In this document: piece after piece, positions 1 through 8,214 of the stretch
How positions within the stretch are numbered: the stretch's first letter is position 1
Layout of the letters: every line of letters begins with the position of its first letter
Source: JAVBMB01 sp031552995
Lineage (GTDB): Bacteria; Bacillota; Clostridia; Oscillospirales; Butyricicoccaceae
DNA length: 39,552 bases
Direction of reading: 5' to 3'
Assembly: GCA_031552995.1 (NCBI GenBank)
Contig: JAVBMB010000022.1
Location: 1 to 39,552, forward strand
Made by a program: the position numbers and the translations under genes
Notes under the pieces: model-generated
Told to the model about the DNA's origin: nothing
Databases searched by the model: none
The model's input: the letters and a program-made list of their open reading frames with translations, nothing else

Positions 1-2
1 GG

Positions 3-911
3 ATGGGGACTTCTATCTCCAGGCTCATAAAGAACAAAATGTATATCGGCACTATGGTACAAGGCAGGCAGCGGGTTATCAGCTACAAGGTGCATAATGC
101 GATCAGGATGCCGGAGGATGAATGGTATCAGGTAGAGGATACCCACGATGCAATCATATCTGTTGAACTCTTTGAAAAAGCCCAGGAACTCCAGGAAAAG
201 GATACCCGTACCGCTCCGAACAAAAAGGAAACCTACCTGTTTTCCGGCTTTCTGAAATGTGCTGATTGTGGCAAGGCCATGACGCGGAGGGCGTCGGCAG
301 GTTTCGTTTACTACAATTGCTCTACCTACAAGCGCAAGTCAAAAGAGAAGTGTACCAAACACACTATGCGGCTGGACACCCTCGAAAAAACGGTTTTGAC
401 AGTTATCCAAAAGCACATTGAGTTGGTAGCGGCCCTGGAGGACGCAATCAAAAACATCAATGAGGCTCCCGTAGTGCAGACAAAATCCACTCGTCTTGAA
501 CACCTGCTAAAACTCCGTGAACAGGAACTTGAAAAAACGAGTGACTTGACTTCCTCCCTTTGGATTGACTGGAAGAATGGCGATATTATCCGTGAGCAAT
601 TCCGCAAGTTGAGTGAGAAGTTTGAAAAGCAGCAGGCGGAGCTTCAAGAGGCTATTGAGCATATCAAGGGCGAGATCGGCACTATGGAGCGAGGGATTTC
701 ATCTGACGACCCATATCTGCAAGCCTTCTTAAAGCATGAGAACATTTGCGAACTCTCACAAGGGATATTGGTGGAACTGATTGAAACAATCTATGTCCAT
801 GAGGGCGGCGAGCTCACTATCCAATTCAAGGCCGAGGACCAGTACAAGCGCATTGTGGATTTCATTGAGAATAACAAATACACTTTGACCGTGGTGGAGA
901 ATGTGGGCTAA
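3..911 (+). CDS. Large serine recombinase, C-terminal part (5' truncated by window edge)
   Basis: Site-specific recombinase of the large serine (phiC31/TnpX-like) type, which integrates and excises phages or transposons through a serine-DNA linkage. Only the C-terminal half is visible; the catalytic resolvase domain lies upstream of the window. What is seen: the end of the Recombinase domain (about residues 5-60), then a zinc beta-ribbon with the Cys pairs CADC near residue 88 and YNC...KCTKH near residues 105-118, then a long charged coiled-coil stretch (about 155-235) and a beta-rich tail. This domain order is diagnostic of the family. The frame is open to the window edge, so the Met at position 3 is internal. 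The TAA stop lies two bases from the end of the opposing collagen-like gene, which places the edge of the mobile element here. Confidence 0.9.
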   Translation: MGTSISRLIKNKMYIGTMVQGRQRVISYKVHNAIRMPEDEWYQVEDTHDAIISVELFEKAQELQEKDTRTAPNKKETYLFSGFLKCADCGKAMTRRASAGFVYYNCSTYKRKSKEKCTKHTMRLDTLEKTVLTVIQKHIELVAALEDAIKNINEAPVVQTKSTRLEHLLKLREQELEKTSDLTSSLWIDWKNGDIIREQFRKLSEKFEKQQAELQEAIEHIKGEIGTMERGISSDDPYLQAFLKHENICELSQGILVELIETIYVHEGGELTIQFKAEDQYKRIVDFIENNKYTLTVVENVG

Positions 912-973
912 TTTTAAGGAAATAGCCGTTCTCCATATTTCAAGCAGGTATTTTGAGCATAAATTATCCGCCC
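912..973. other. Probable integration junction (att region) of the recombinase element
   Basis: Between the recombinase stop codon and the last Gly-Pro-Thr triplet of the collagen-like gene. Large serine recombinase genes usually sit at the very end of their element next to the attachment site, and the collagen-like reading frame changes here from regular triplets to about 18 unrelated residues and a stop. I infer that the crossover lies in or just beside this stretch. The core dinucleotide cannot be seen without the other element end. Confidence 0.4.
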
Positions 974-1345
974 CGTCGGGCCAGTCGGGCCGGTTGCGCC
1001 GGTGGCGCCTGTCGGGCCGGTTACGCCGGGCAGGCCGTCGGCTCCGGTCGGGCCTGTCGGGCCGGTTACGCCGGGCAAGCCGTCGGCTCCGGTTGGGCCG
1101 GTCGCGCCTGTCGGGCCTGTAGCGCCGGTCGGGCCTGTGATGCCGGGCAGGCCGTCGGCTCCAGTTGGGCCGGTCGGGCCTGTGATGCCGGGCAAGCCGT
1201 CGGCTCCGGTTGGGCCGGTAGGGCCGGTAGGGCCTGTCGGGCCGGTTGCGCCGGTGGCGCCTGTGCAACGAATCACAATCGGGCGACAACAGCAGCAGTC
1301 ATGGCGGCGCTCAGTATCAAGAAGTCTGTCATTTTCCATAGGCAT
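914..1345 (-). CDS. Collagen-like (Gly-X-Thr) surface protein, probably truncated at its C-terminus
   Basis: A 143-residue protein: a 28-residue N-terminal head ending in a CCCC cluster and RCT, then about 32 uninterrupted Gly-X-Y triplets rich in GPT, GAT and GAD-GLP-G(I/V)T, then about 18 residues with no repeat character. Such triplets form collagen-like stalks on exosporium or surface proteins (BclA-like) of Bacilli and Clostridia. The start ATG at 1345 has GGAGGG eight bases upstream, better than the in-frame ATG at 1393. Intact family members usually carry a globular C-terminal domain; it is absent here, and the odd tail abuts a serine recombinase gene. I infer disruption by the mobile element, with the 3' part of the gene possibly at the far end of that element. 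Spore localisation is an inference from the family. Confidence 0.75.
   Translation of the reverse strand: MPMENDRLLDTERRHDCCCCRPIVIRCTGATGATGPTGPTGPTGPTGADGLPGITGPTGPTGADGLPGITGPTGATGPTGATGPTGADGLPGVTGPTGPTGADGLPGVTGPTGATGATGPTGPTGRIIYAQNTCLKYGERLFP
974..1261 (-). repeat. Tandem Gly-X-Thr coding repeat
   Basis: About 32 nine-base units encoding Gly-X-Y. There is a higher-order unit of GAD-GLP-G(I/V)T-GPT-GPT (45 bases) or a longer 72-base variant, starting four times. The near-identical DNA copies make slippage and length variation likely. Confidence 0.9.
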
Positions 1346-1440
1346 ATTCTTTCCCTCCACATATTGGTCAACCCACGTGGTAACCATTAACACTATATGC
1401 CGTGAATGCTTCTTGTGTTATTGCGTCGAATATTGTCAAT

Positions 1441-1473
1441 AAAAAAGGACGGTGAGATTCACCGTCCTTTTTT
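1441..1473 (-). terminator. Rho-independent terminator of the peptide operon
   Basis: Nine-base-pair stem GGACGGTGA/TCACCGTCC with a 3-base loop, flanked by six A on one side and six T on the other, so it can work in both directions. It lies 28 bases past the tldE stop and also insulates the collagen-like gene. Confidence 0.9.
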
Positions 1474-1500
1474 CGACTTATTCCGTTTTGACGCGCCGTC

Positions 1501-2871
1501 TCAGCTCATGCTTCCGAAAACAAGACCGTCGACAAGCACGCTCGGGCCGCCGTAGCAGTAATTTTTGTAGAAAAACTCCTCGATTTTTAAATCGTTTGCG
1601 ATGGCGCGGATATTCATAAACAGGTCACGCAGGTTCCCCGCCATCGTAAGCTGATTCGCGACCCCCGCCGGCTTGCCGCCCTTGAAGACGATGCCGCCGC
1701 AGGGAATCGAAAACTCGCCCGACGCAATGTTTAGCGAATGGAACGCGTCGAGCGCGTATGTCAGCACAATCCCGTCCCCCATTGCCGCCGTCAGCTCGGA
1801 CACTGTGTTGAGCCCCGGTTCAATATATATAACCGACGGCGCAGTAACGATATTGACCTGCGTTGTTCCGCTAAGCAGCGGCATGCGGCCCGCATTCCCC
1901 GTGGGCGGCAGGCCAAGCGATTCGGCGCTTTCCAAATTGAGCAGCGGAGTTTTAAGCAGGCCTTTTTCCACCACATGCTTGCTTTGGCAAAGTGTGCCCT
2001 GACAGTCGATTCTCAGGTCGTATCCATGCCCGGGATATGAAGGCCTGTCGACAATATTCAGGATAGCGGGGCCGATTTTTGTCCCCGGCACCGGCGGATA
2101 AACAGTTGCACCGTCACGCATGTACGTGCCGACGAACGCCTGCCATGCCGTTGTCATTATGCTGCATACCACATCCGGCGTCAGTACCGCCGAGTACATG
2201 CCCGACGGGAAAGCCACATCCGGCAGTTCGCCGCCACGGTCGCTTGCGCAGGCTTTTTCTGCGGCCGCGGCCGCAAGAGCCTTTGCGTCCAGCCCTGCAA
2301 GGGTCGCAGAGGTGTGTGCTATGCTTGCGCTGACGGTCTTCCCTCCGCCGCGCGACATCTCTACCTCGAGAGTAGCGGTAAAAAATGTATTTTCGGCATA
2401 GCTGTCAAATCCGTATGAGTTGATTACGCGCCGCGCCAGGAGCGTCATAAGAATCTCACACTCGGTAACGGCTGTAACACCCGGTGTTGCGAGAGCGCAC
2501 TCCTCAATCAGAGCTGCAGCGGCGAGCAGCTCATCGCTGCTTTGACCGGCGCCGCCTGTAACATATTCATATCTCCCGGATGAGTTAAAGCAGCTCTTCC
2601 CCGGCTGGACAACCTCGGCACCTGCCATAGCGGCGGTAATGAGCAGGGCAGGGTCATCCTGCAGCCGCTCGGTATATACCATGCCGCTTCTTTCGCCGTC
2701 GCTGGCGCGCAGATAGAGTATTGTCTTTGTGTTGGCCTCGCAGCCTGTCATCCGCCCCGACTTTACGCCGACCGACAGGCAATCGCGAAGCTCGGCATTC
2801 ACTTCGGCGGCCTTGACGCCACGGGGCAGCGCGGAGAATGCCGCTTCAAAGCGTGACAAGTCAATTTTCAT
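1501..2871 (-). CDS. tldE: TldE/PmbA-like metalloprotease partner
   Basis: A 456-residue member of the TldD/PmbA (peptidase U62) family. In characterised systems TldE lacks its own zinc site and pairs with TldD to form a protease that cuts unfolded peptides and matures microcin- or RiPP-type peptides. No HExxxH motif is present, as expected for the E subunit. The chosen ATG (2871) overlaps the tldD stop as TGATG and has GGGAGG upstream; the longer in-frame extension would overlap tldD by 75 bases. It is the last gene of the operon, followed by a terminator. Coupling with tldD suggests a 1:1 complex. Placement downstream of a peptide importer suggests breakdown or processing of imported peptides (inference). 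Confidence 0.88.
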   Translation of the reverse strand: MKIDLSRFEAAFSALPRGVKAAEVNAELRDCLSVGVKSGRMTGCEANTKTILYLRASDGERSGMVYTERLQDDPALLITAAMAGAEVVQPGKSCFNSSGRYEYVTGGAGQSSDELLAAAALIEECALATPGVTAVTECEILMTLLARRVINSYGFDSYAENTFFTATLEVEMSRGGGKTVSASIAHTSATLAGLDAKALAAAAAEKACASDRGGELPDVAFPSGMYSAVLTPDVVCSIMTTAWQAFVGTYMRDGATVYPPVPGTKIGPAILNIVDRPSYPGHGYDLRIDCQGTLCQSKHVVEKGLLKTPLLNLESAESLGLPPTGNAGRMPLLSGTTQVNIVTAPSVIYIEPGLNTVSELTAAMGDGIVLTYALDAFHSLNIASGEFSIPCGGIVFKGGKPAGVANQLTMAGNLRDLFMNIRAIANDLKIEEFFYKNYCYGGPSVLVDGLVFGSMS

Positions 2872-4262
2872 CAAATCTTGCCTCCCTTCCCCCCGACGAC
2901 CATGCCCGACACTCGCATCGCGGCGCCTGATGTCGTAGTGTTGCACAGGCCTGACGCGCCGCCGCAGAAAGCGCCGTGCTCTTCAAACTCGACAGCGCTG
3001 CCGACACGGTCGATGTCCAGCATTGTACGGTCTCCCCTGCCAAGCAGCATCGCGCCCTTGACCGGACGGTCTATCCGTCCGTTTTTAACCCAAAACGCCT
3101 TTTGAGCCAGCAGCGTAAACTCTTTGCCGCCCGAGCCCCCGCCGACGCGGACAACATAAAGCCCCTCGGCCATCGAGCTTATCATCTCCTGCGGGTCGTC
3201 ATTGCCGGGAGCGAGATAGGTATTGCTCATCCTTGCGGCTGCCGGATATGTATAGCCCTGCCTTCGTCCGCAGGCATTGCGCGGAACATTGAGCTTCCTT
3301 GCTCCCAGCCTGTCGGCAAGATAGCTTTTAAGCACGCCGTTTTCTATAAGAACATTTCGCTGACGCGCCATGCCCTCGTCATCAAACCTGCTGGAGCCGT
3401 AAGCCGAGGGCAGCGTGCCGTCGTCGACGAGCGTGACTTTATCGGACGCGATTTTCTCCCCGATTTTACCGAGGAATATACCGTCCTTCAGCAGTCGGTC
3501 GTTTGTCTCGAGCTGGTGGCCGCATGCCTCGTGGAAGAATGTGCCGCTGCATCCGCCCGCCGCGAGAACAACCGGCACATAGCCGCTGGGCGCGTCCGGC
3601 GCGCGGAGCGACTGACGCATATCCTCAATCGTATCGGCCGCGAACTGCGTGTAATCACAGGCTTTGAACGCTTCGAAGCCGAGCGGGCGCGTGTAATCGG
3701 TGAAATAACCTATTGCGCCGGTATCCGAGACAACCGTCGGCACAAGGCGAACCCTTGACGTAACTCTGCGGTCGTTTGCCACGACGCCCTCTGTGTTGAC
3801 GATACACACACGCTGGTCTGTATCGAAGAAGTCAAGGTTGATATTTTTAACATCGCTTCCCATGCCGCGCGCGCGTTTGTCGACCTGCTGCAGCACCTTG
3901 ACCTTTTCGTCATGTGATACCGTGCCGGGATATATTTCAATCGGATTCGGCTCGGCAGCAGAGACATCCGCCAGCGACAAGGGAGAGGCACATGCCTTCG
4001 GCTGCGCTAAAAGCGCGCATGCCTTTTTGCACAGCGCCATAAGCGCCGGCAGCGATGTGTCGTTTGTGTAGACATATACGCGCCGCGTCCCGGCCAGCAA
4101 GCTTAGCCCGCATCCGAAGATACGAATCTGCGACAGGTTTGTGACGCGGCCGGAGTAGCGTATGTTCAGCTCTTCCTTGTCTTCCAAAAACAGCTCGGCA
4201 AAGTCTGCCCCGCCGCCAAGCGCCGCTTCAAGCACAAGAGCGCTGTCGGTTTTACTTATCAT
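2871..4262 (-). CDS. tldD: TldD metalloprotease, catalytic subunit
   Basis: A 463-residue TldD-family protein. The zinc-binding HEACGH motif at residues 244-249 matches the HExxxH signature of the catalytic subunit. A conserved Gly-rich C-terminal region (GGGSGG near residue 375) is also typical. TldD with TldE forms a cytoplasmic heterodimeric protease acting on unfolded or leader-bearing peptides. The start ATG at 4262 has GAGGAGG eight bases upstream. It lies 17 bases after the OppF-type ATPase gene and overlaps tldE by one base, so it is part of the peptide transport operon. No RiPP precursor gene was found nearby, so a role in nutrient peptide hydrolysis seems more likely than toxin maturation. 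Confidence 0.92.
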   Translation of the reverse strand: MISKTDSALVLEAALGGGADFAELFLEDKEELNIRYSGRVTNLSQIRIFGCGLSLLAGTRRVYVYTNDTSLPALMALCKKACALLAQPKACASPLSLADVSAAEPNPIEIYPGTVSHDEKVKVLQQVDKRARGMGSDVKNINLDFFDTDQRVCIVNTEGVVANDRRVTSRVRLVPTVVSDTGAIGYFTDYTRPLGFEAFKACDYTQFAADTIEDMRQSLRAPDAPSGYVPVVLAAGGCSGTFFHEACGHQLETNDRLLKDGIFLGKIGEKIASDKVTLVDDGTLPSAYGSSRFDDEGMARQRNVLIENGVLKSYLADRLGARKLNVPRNACGRRQGYTYPAAARMSNTYLAPGNDDPQEMISSMAEGLYVVRVGGGSGGKEFTLLAQKAFWVKNGRIDRPVKGAMLLGRGDRTMLDIDRVGSAVEFEEHGAFCGGASGLCNTTTSGAAMRVSGMVVGGKGGKI

Positions 4263-4279
4263 TGGTGCTGCCTCCTCGT

Positions 4280-5251
4280 TTACTGAAAGTTTTCGGCATA
4301 GTGGCAGGCGACAAAATGCCCTCCGGCCAGAGCCCTGAGCGGCGGACGCTCCTTAAGGCAGCGCTCTGCGGCATGCGGGCAGCGCATCGAGAAAGCGCAA
4401 TTGTCCGGCAGGTTTATCGGGCTTGGCACATCGCCGCTAAGCAGCACCCTCTGGCGCTGACGTTCGACCTTCGGGTCGGGTATGGGTATGGCGGACAGCA
4501 GTGCCTTTGTGTACGGGTGGCGGTGGCTGCTGTACAGCTCTCTGCTGGGCGCAAGCTCAACAATATGCCCGAGGTACATGACCGCGATGCGGTCTGAGAT
4601 GCGCTTGACCATAGAAAGGTCATGCGTGATGAACAGGTACGACAGCCCCATCTTTTGCTGCAAATCCATAAGCAGGTTTATCACCTGAGCCTGAATGCTG
4701 ACATCAAGCGCCGATATCGGCTCGTCACAGACAATCAACTCCGGCTCGACGGCAAGTGCCCGCGCTATTCCGATTCGTTGACGCTGACCGCCGCTGAACT
4801 CGTGCGGGAAGCGGTTTGCGTGCTCGGGATTAAGCCCTACCATGTTAAGCAATTCCATCACACGCTCGAGGCGCGCGGCGCGGCTGCCAAGCATGCCGTG
4901 GATGTCCAGCCCCTCGGCAACGGATGTGCTTACAACACTGAGCGGGTCAAGCGACGCATACGGGTCCTGATAGATTATCTGAACCTTTTTGCGGTAGTCA
5001 AGAGACTTGCTCTTGTTTTGCGCCCAGATATCCTCACCCATGTACTCAATATTTCCGCTGTCGGGCCGATACAGCTTGACAATCGTCCGGCCAAGCGTCG
5101 TCTTGCCGCAGCCCGATTCTCCGACGAGGCCGAGCGTCTCGCCGCGTTTTATCTCTATGCTGACTCCTCCGACAGCCCTCAGCGATGCACGGCTGTTCAG
5201 CCTGAAGTATTTGTGGACATCCGTCAGTTTAAGCAGAGTCTGCTCGCTCAT
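4280..5251 (-). CDS. oppF: Oligopeptide/dipeptide ABC transporter ATPase, F subunit
   Basis: A 323-residue ATP-binding subunit that powers peptide import at the inner face of the membrane. Visible motifs: Walker A GESGCGKTT (about 44-52), Q-loop YQDPYASLDP, ABC signature FSGGQRQR, Walker B LIVCDEP and the H-loop ITHDLS. The C-terminal oligopeptide-transporter extension has the Cys-rich pattern CAFSMRCPHAAERC followed by a later Cys, which in some family members binds an iron-sulfur cluster. Its ATG overlaps the D-subunit stop as ATGA, so the two ATPases are translationally coupled. The opp versus dpp identity cannot be decided from sequence alone. Confidence 0.93.
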   Translation of the reverse strand: MSEQTLLKLTDVHKYFRLNSRASLRAVGGVSIEIKRGETLGLVGESGCGKTTLGRTIVKLYRPDSGNIEYMGEDIWAQNKSKSLDYRKKVQIIYQDPYASLDPLSVVSTSVAEGLDIHGMLGSRAARLERVMELLNMVGLNPEHANRFPHEFSGGQRQRIGIARALAVEPELIVCDEPISALDVSIQAQVINLLMDLQQKMGLSYLFITHDLSMVKRISDRIAVMYLGHIVELAPSRELYSSHRHPYTKALLSAIPIPDPKVERQRQRVLLSGDVPSPINLPDNCAFSMRCPHAAERCLKERPPLRALAGGHFVACHYAENFQ

Positions 5252-6273
5252 ACACGTCCCCCCTTCCCCAGCTTGAGCCGTATGCTCTCGGCCTCGGGAG
5301 CAGCCAGCCAGCAGGCGGAGTAATGCCCATTTTGCTCGTGATTAAAATATGGCGGCTGCCGGCGCCTGCATATATTCATCGCATAAGCGCAGCGCGCTGC
5401 GAACGCGCAGCCCTCCGGCGGCGCCAGCAAGTCCGGCGGCGTGCCGGGGATTGACGTGAGCCTGTCTTTGCGGTCGTCGTCAAGGCGCGGGATGCTGCCG
5501 AGCAGCCCCCATGTGTACGGATGACGCGCGTCTTCGAATATCGTATCGACATCGCCGTGCTCGACTATCTTCCCGGCGTACATGACATAGATGCGCTCAG
5601 CCATATTCGCCACGACGCCGAGGTCGTGCGTAATCAGCACTATGGCGGTGTCTACATCGTTTTTAAGGCCGTTCATCAGGTTTATAATCTGCGCCTGAAT
5701 CGTGACGTCGAGCGCCGTCGTTGGCTCGTCGGCGAACAGTATCTTAGGGTTGCATATCAGCGCCATCGCCACCATGACGCGCTGGCGCATACCGCCCGAC
5801 AGTTGATGCGGATAGCGTCTCATATTCTGCTCGGGCGTCGGAAGCGACACCATTGTCATAATTTCCCTCACGCGAAGCTCGGCCTCGCGCTGAGTGACAT
5901 GCTTGTGCTTGATATATGTCTCAGCTATCTGGTCACCTACCCTCATCGTCGGGTTCAGATATGTCAGCGGGTCCTGAAATATCATGGTCATCTCGTTACC
6001 CTGAATCTCGCGCCATTGCTTTGGCGTGTGGCCGGCAACATCCCGCCCCCTGTAGATTATCTGCCCGCCCTTAATGCGTCCGGCAGGCTTTTGCAACAGG
6101 CCCATCGCGGTTTGGATGCTGACCGTCTTTCCGCAGCCCGATTCACCGACGATGGCGATTGTCTCTTTTTCGCGCAGGTCCCATGTCGCGCCGCGTACAG
6201 CCTGAACTTCTCCCGCATATGTATCAAACGACACCGCAAGGTCGCGGACAGACAGAAGGTATTCCTGATTCAT
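5248..6273 (-). CDS. oppD: Oligopeptide/dipeptide ABC transporter ATPase, D subunit
   Basis: A 341-residue ATPase partner of the F subunit. Motifs: Walker A GESGCGKTV, Q-loop IFQDPLTYLNP, signature LSGGMRQR, Walker B ILFADEP and H-loop ITHDLG, followed by the same Cys-containing C-terminal domain (CAFAARCAYAMNIC). I chose the ATG at 6273 because AGGAGGT lies seven bases upstream and the protein then starts MNQEYLLSVRDLAVSF, the usual family start; the longer frame adds 13 residues that run into the oppC end. It forms the nucleotide-binding heterodimer with the 4280-5251 product. Confidence 0.93.
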   Translation of the reverse strand: MNQEYLLSVRDLAVSFDTYAGEVQAVRGATWDLREKETIAIVGESGCGKTVSIQTAMGLLQKPAGRIKGGQIIYRGRDVAGHTPKQWREIQGNEMTMIFQDPLTYLNPTMRVGDQIAETYIKHKHVTQREAELRVREIMTMVSLPTPEQNMRRYPHQLSGGMRQRVMVAMALICNPKILFADEPTTALDVTIQAQIINLMNGLKNDVDTAIVLITHDLGVVANMAERIYVMYAGKIVEHGDVDTIFEDARHPYTWGLLGSIPRLDDDRKDRLTSIPGTPPDLLAPPEGCAFAARCAYAMNICRRRQPPYFNHEQNGHYSACWLAAPEAESIRLKLGKGGRV

Positions 6274-6283
6274 CTCGCACCTC

Positions 6284-7216
6284 CTAGGACCGCAGACGCG
6301 GGTCGAGCGCATCGCGCAGACCGTCGCCCATCAGGTTGAAGCACAGCAGCGTAATGCTGATGCACGCGCACGGGATTATGAACTGATACGGATAGTTCTT
6401 AAAGCTTTCACTGGCTGTTTTTATCAGCTGCCCCCAGCTTGGGTTCGGCGGAGCGACACCCAGACCGATGAAGCTGAGGAACGCCTCCATAAATATAATG
6501 TTGGGTATCGTCATCGTCATGCCGATGACCGTAATGCCCATCGTATTCGGCAGCAGGTGCCGAATTATTATGCGCAGCGGGGAGGCGCCAAGCGTCTCGC
6601 CGGCCATGACAAACTCGCGCGAGCGAAGCTGAAGCACCAGCCCGCGTGTGCCGCGCGCCGCGCCGAGCCACCCGGTGATGGTAAACGCGATGACAAGCGT
6701 AATAATATTGCCGCTGCCAAGCACCATCATCAGAAGTATGTTGTATATCATCGAGGGGATGCCGATGAGCACGTCGACGGTGCGCATAATTATCATGTCA
6801 ACCTTGCCGCCGAAATACCCCGATATGCCGCCGACAATCATGCCGATAATATACGGTATAATCGTGGCGAGCACCGCGATGAGCAGCGATACCCTGCCGC
6901 CGACCCACACCCTGACCCACATGTCGCGCCCGAGTGTGTCGGTGCCGAACCAGTGCTCGGCCGTCGGCCCCTGGTTGACAATGCTGTAATCATTGCTGTA
7001 GTAGTTGAACGGCAGCATCATCGGGCCGGCAAGCACAAGCGCCACGATTATGATTATCACAAAGAGGCTTATAAGCGCCGTCTTGCGCTTGCGGAAGTTG
7101 CGCCATACGTCCTTGACATATGTTGTGTGCGGGCGGGCGATACGCTCGCTTTCGGCTGAGCCTGCATGAGTCTGCTCGAAATCGTCCGGCAAAAATGCCA
7201 TATTTAATTCGTCCAT
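6284..7216 (-). CDS. oppC: Peptide ABC transporter permease, C subunit
   Basis: A 310-residue inner-membrane permease. It has an N-terminal cytoplasmic tail, a first membrane helix (ALISLFVIIIIVALVLAGPMM with the preceding residues, about 47-68), an extracytoplasmic segment including WFGTDTLGRDMW (the OppC N-terminal signature), then five further helices. The EAA-type loop that contacts the ATPase is visible around GASPLRIIIRHLLPNTMG. AGGGGGT is placed well before the ATG. It follows oppB by 12 bases and precedes oppD by 10, typical of the operon order B-C-D-F. Confidence 0.93.
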   Translation of the reverse strand: MDELNMAFLPDDFEQTHAGSAESERIARPHTTYVKDVWRNFRKRKTALISLFVIIIIVALVLAGPMMLPFNYYSNDYSIVNQGPTAEHWFGTDTLGRDMWVRVWVGGRVSLLIAVLATIIPYIIGMIVGGISGYFGGKVDMIIMRTVDVLIGIPSMIYNILLMMVLGSGNIITLVIAFTITGWLGAARGTRGLVLQLRSREFVMAGETLGASPLRIIIRHLLPNTMGITVIGMTMTIPNIIFMEAFLSFIGLGVAPPNPSWGQLIKTASESFKNYPYQFIIPCACISITLLCFNLMGDGLRDALDPRLRS

Positions 7217-7228
7217 TCACCGCACCCC

Positions 7229-8143
7229 CTAAGACAGACGTATGCGCGGGTCGACAACGCCATAGACCAAATCGACAAAAAATGTTATAAATACAAGGAA
7301 TGTTCCGTAAAAAATTGTCGTGCCCATGACAAGCGGATAATCAAGCGTCGTGACAGCGTTGACAAAGTGTTTGCCAAGACCCGGGATAACGAATATCTGT
7401 TCGACGACGAATGAGCCCATTATCATGTTGGCAATTGTCGCGCCGAGGCTTGTCACGATAGGAATCATCGAGTTTTTAAGCTCGTGTCGCCAGATGACCT
7501 CCGTCGCTGTCAGCCCCTTGCTTCGCGCCGTTTTAACATAGTCCTGCGTTGTGACACCCAGCATACTTGCGCGCATACGGCGCGTGGTGCCGGCAAGGTT
7601 GCCAAGCCCCATTACAAACGCCGGCATGATAATCTGCGTCGGCGAGCCCCAGCCGGTGACAGGCAGCCAGTGCAGCCTGACGCCGAAGAAATAGCGGATG
7701 AGCGGCCCGAGTACCATCGACGGAACCGCCACGCCGAACACGGCCACCAGCATCAGCACATAGTCCGGCCATTTTCCGTTGAACTGCGCGCTTAGTATAC
7801 CGAACACCATGCCGATTATCTGTGAAAAAAAGACGGCGATCAGGCCCAAGGTGAGCGACGCCGGAAATGTCTCCCCAATTACGGTCGTGACCTGCCGCCC
7901 CACATATTTCAGTGAGGTTCCGAGATCACCCTTCATCAAATTGCCAAGGTATTTTATGTACTGCACAGCAACCGGCTTATCAAGGCCGTAGTAAGCGAGC
8001 TGCCTCTGACGTATTTCGGGCGCTACTTTGTCGTTCATAAACGGGTCGCCCGGTAAAAGCTTTATCAGAAAAAATGTTACGCTTACAAGCACAAGAATGG
8101 TAATCAACGAGATGAAGAACCGCTTGCCAATATATCTCGCCAT
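7229..8143 (-). CDS. oppB: Peptide ABC transporter permease, B subunit
   Basis: A 304-residue permease starting MARYIGKRFFISLITILVLV, the usual OppB/DppB amino end with one membrane helix, then the LPGDPF element and five more helices. The EAA loop is visible near GLTATEVIWRHELKNSMIP. It pairs with the C subunit to form the peptide channel. The ATG has GGGGGAG upstream. A strong stem-loop separates it from the binding-protein gene, which probably lowers permease expression relative to the binding protein. Confidence 0.93.
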   Translation of the reverse strand: MARYIGKRFFISLITILVLVSVTFFLIKLLPGDPFMNDKVAPEIRQRQLAYYGLDKPVAVQYIKYLGNLMKGDLGTSLKYVGRQVTTVIGETFPASLTLGLIAVFFSQIIGMVFGILSAQFNGKWPDYVLMLVAVFGVAVPSMVLGPLIRYFFGVRLHWLPVTGWGSPTQIIMPAFVMGLGNLAGTTRRMRASMLGVTTQDYVKTARSKGLTATEVIWRHELKNSMIPIVTSLGATIANMIMGSFVVEQIFVIPGLGKHFVNAVTTLDYPLVMGTTIFYGTFLVFITFFVDLVYGVVDPRIRLS

Positions 8144-8166
8144 CTGTTCACTCCCCCTGAATAAAT

Positions 8167-8200
8167 CACCGGTCCCCCGCGCCGAGGCGGGAGACCAGTG
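8167..8200 (-). promoter_or_regulatory. Intercistronic stem-loop between binding-protein and permease genes
   Basis: Imperfect GC-rich hairpin (arms about CACCGGTCCCCCGC and GCGGGAGACCAGTG) in the 71-base gap. There is no U tract on the minus strand, so it is better read as a 3' mRNA stabiliser or partial attenuator that keeps binding protein above permease levels, as known for other ABC importers, than as a full terminator. Confidence 0.65.
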
Positions 8201-8214
8201 TGGATTAGGTCAAA

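Noticed and set aside
974..1261. Repeat tract as a CRISPR or minisatellite without coding role
   Set aside because: The periodicity is exactly nine bases in frame and encodes regular Gly-X-Y, with a good ribosome site and start upstream.
756..1289. Arg/Pro-rich minus-strand frame and Gly/Ala/Arg-rich plus-strand frames over the collagen repeat
   Set aside because: These are other-frame shadows of the Gly-X-Thr repeat and have no ribosome site.
2976..3758. Long plus-strand open frame (260 residues) opposite tldD
   Set aside because: Antisense shadow of a well-supported gene; no domain or start signal.
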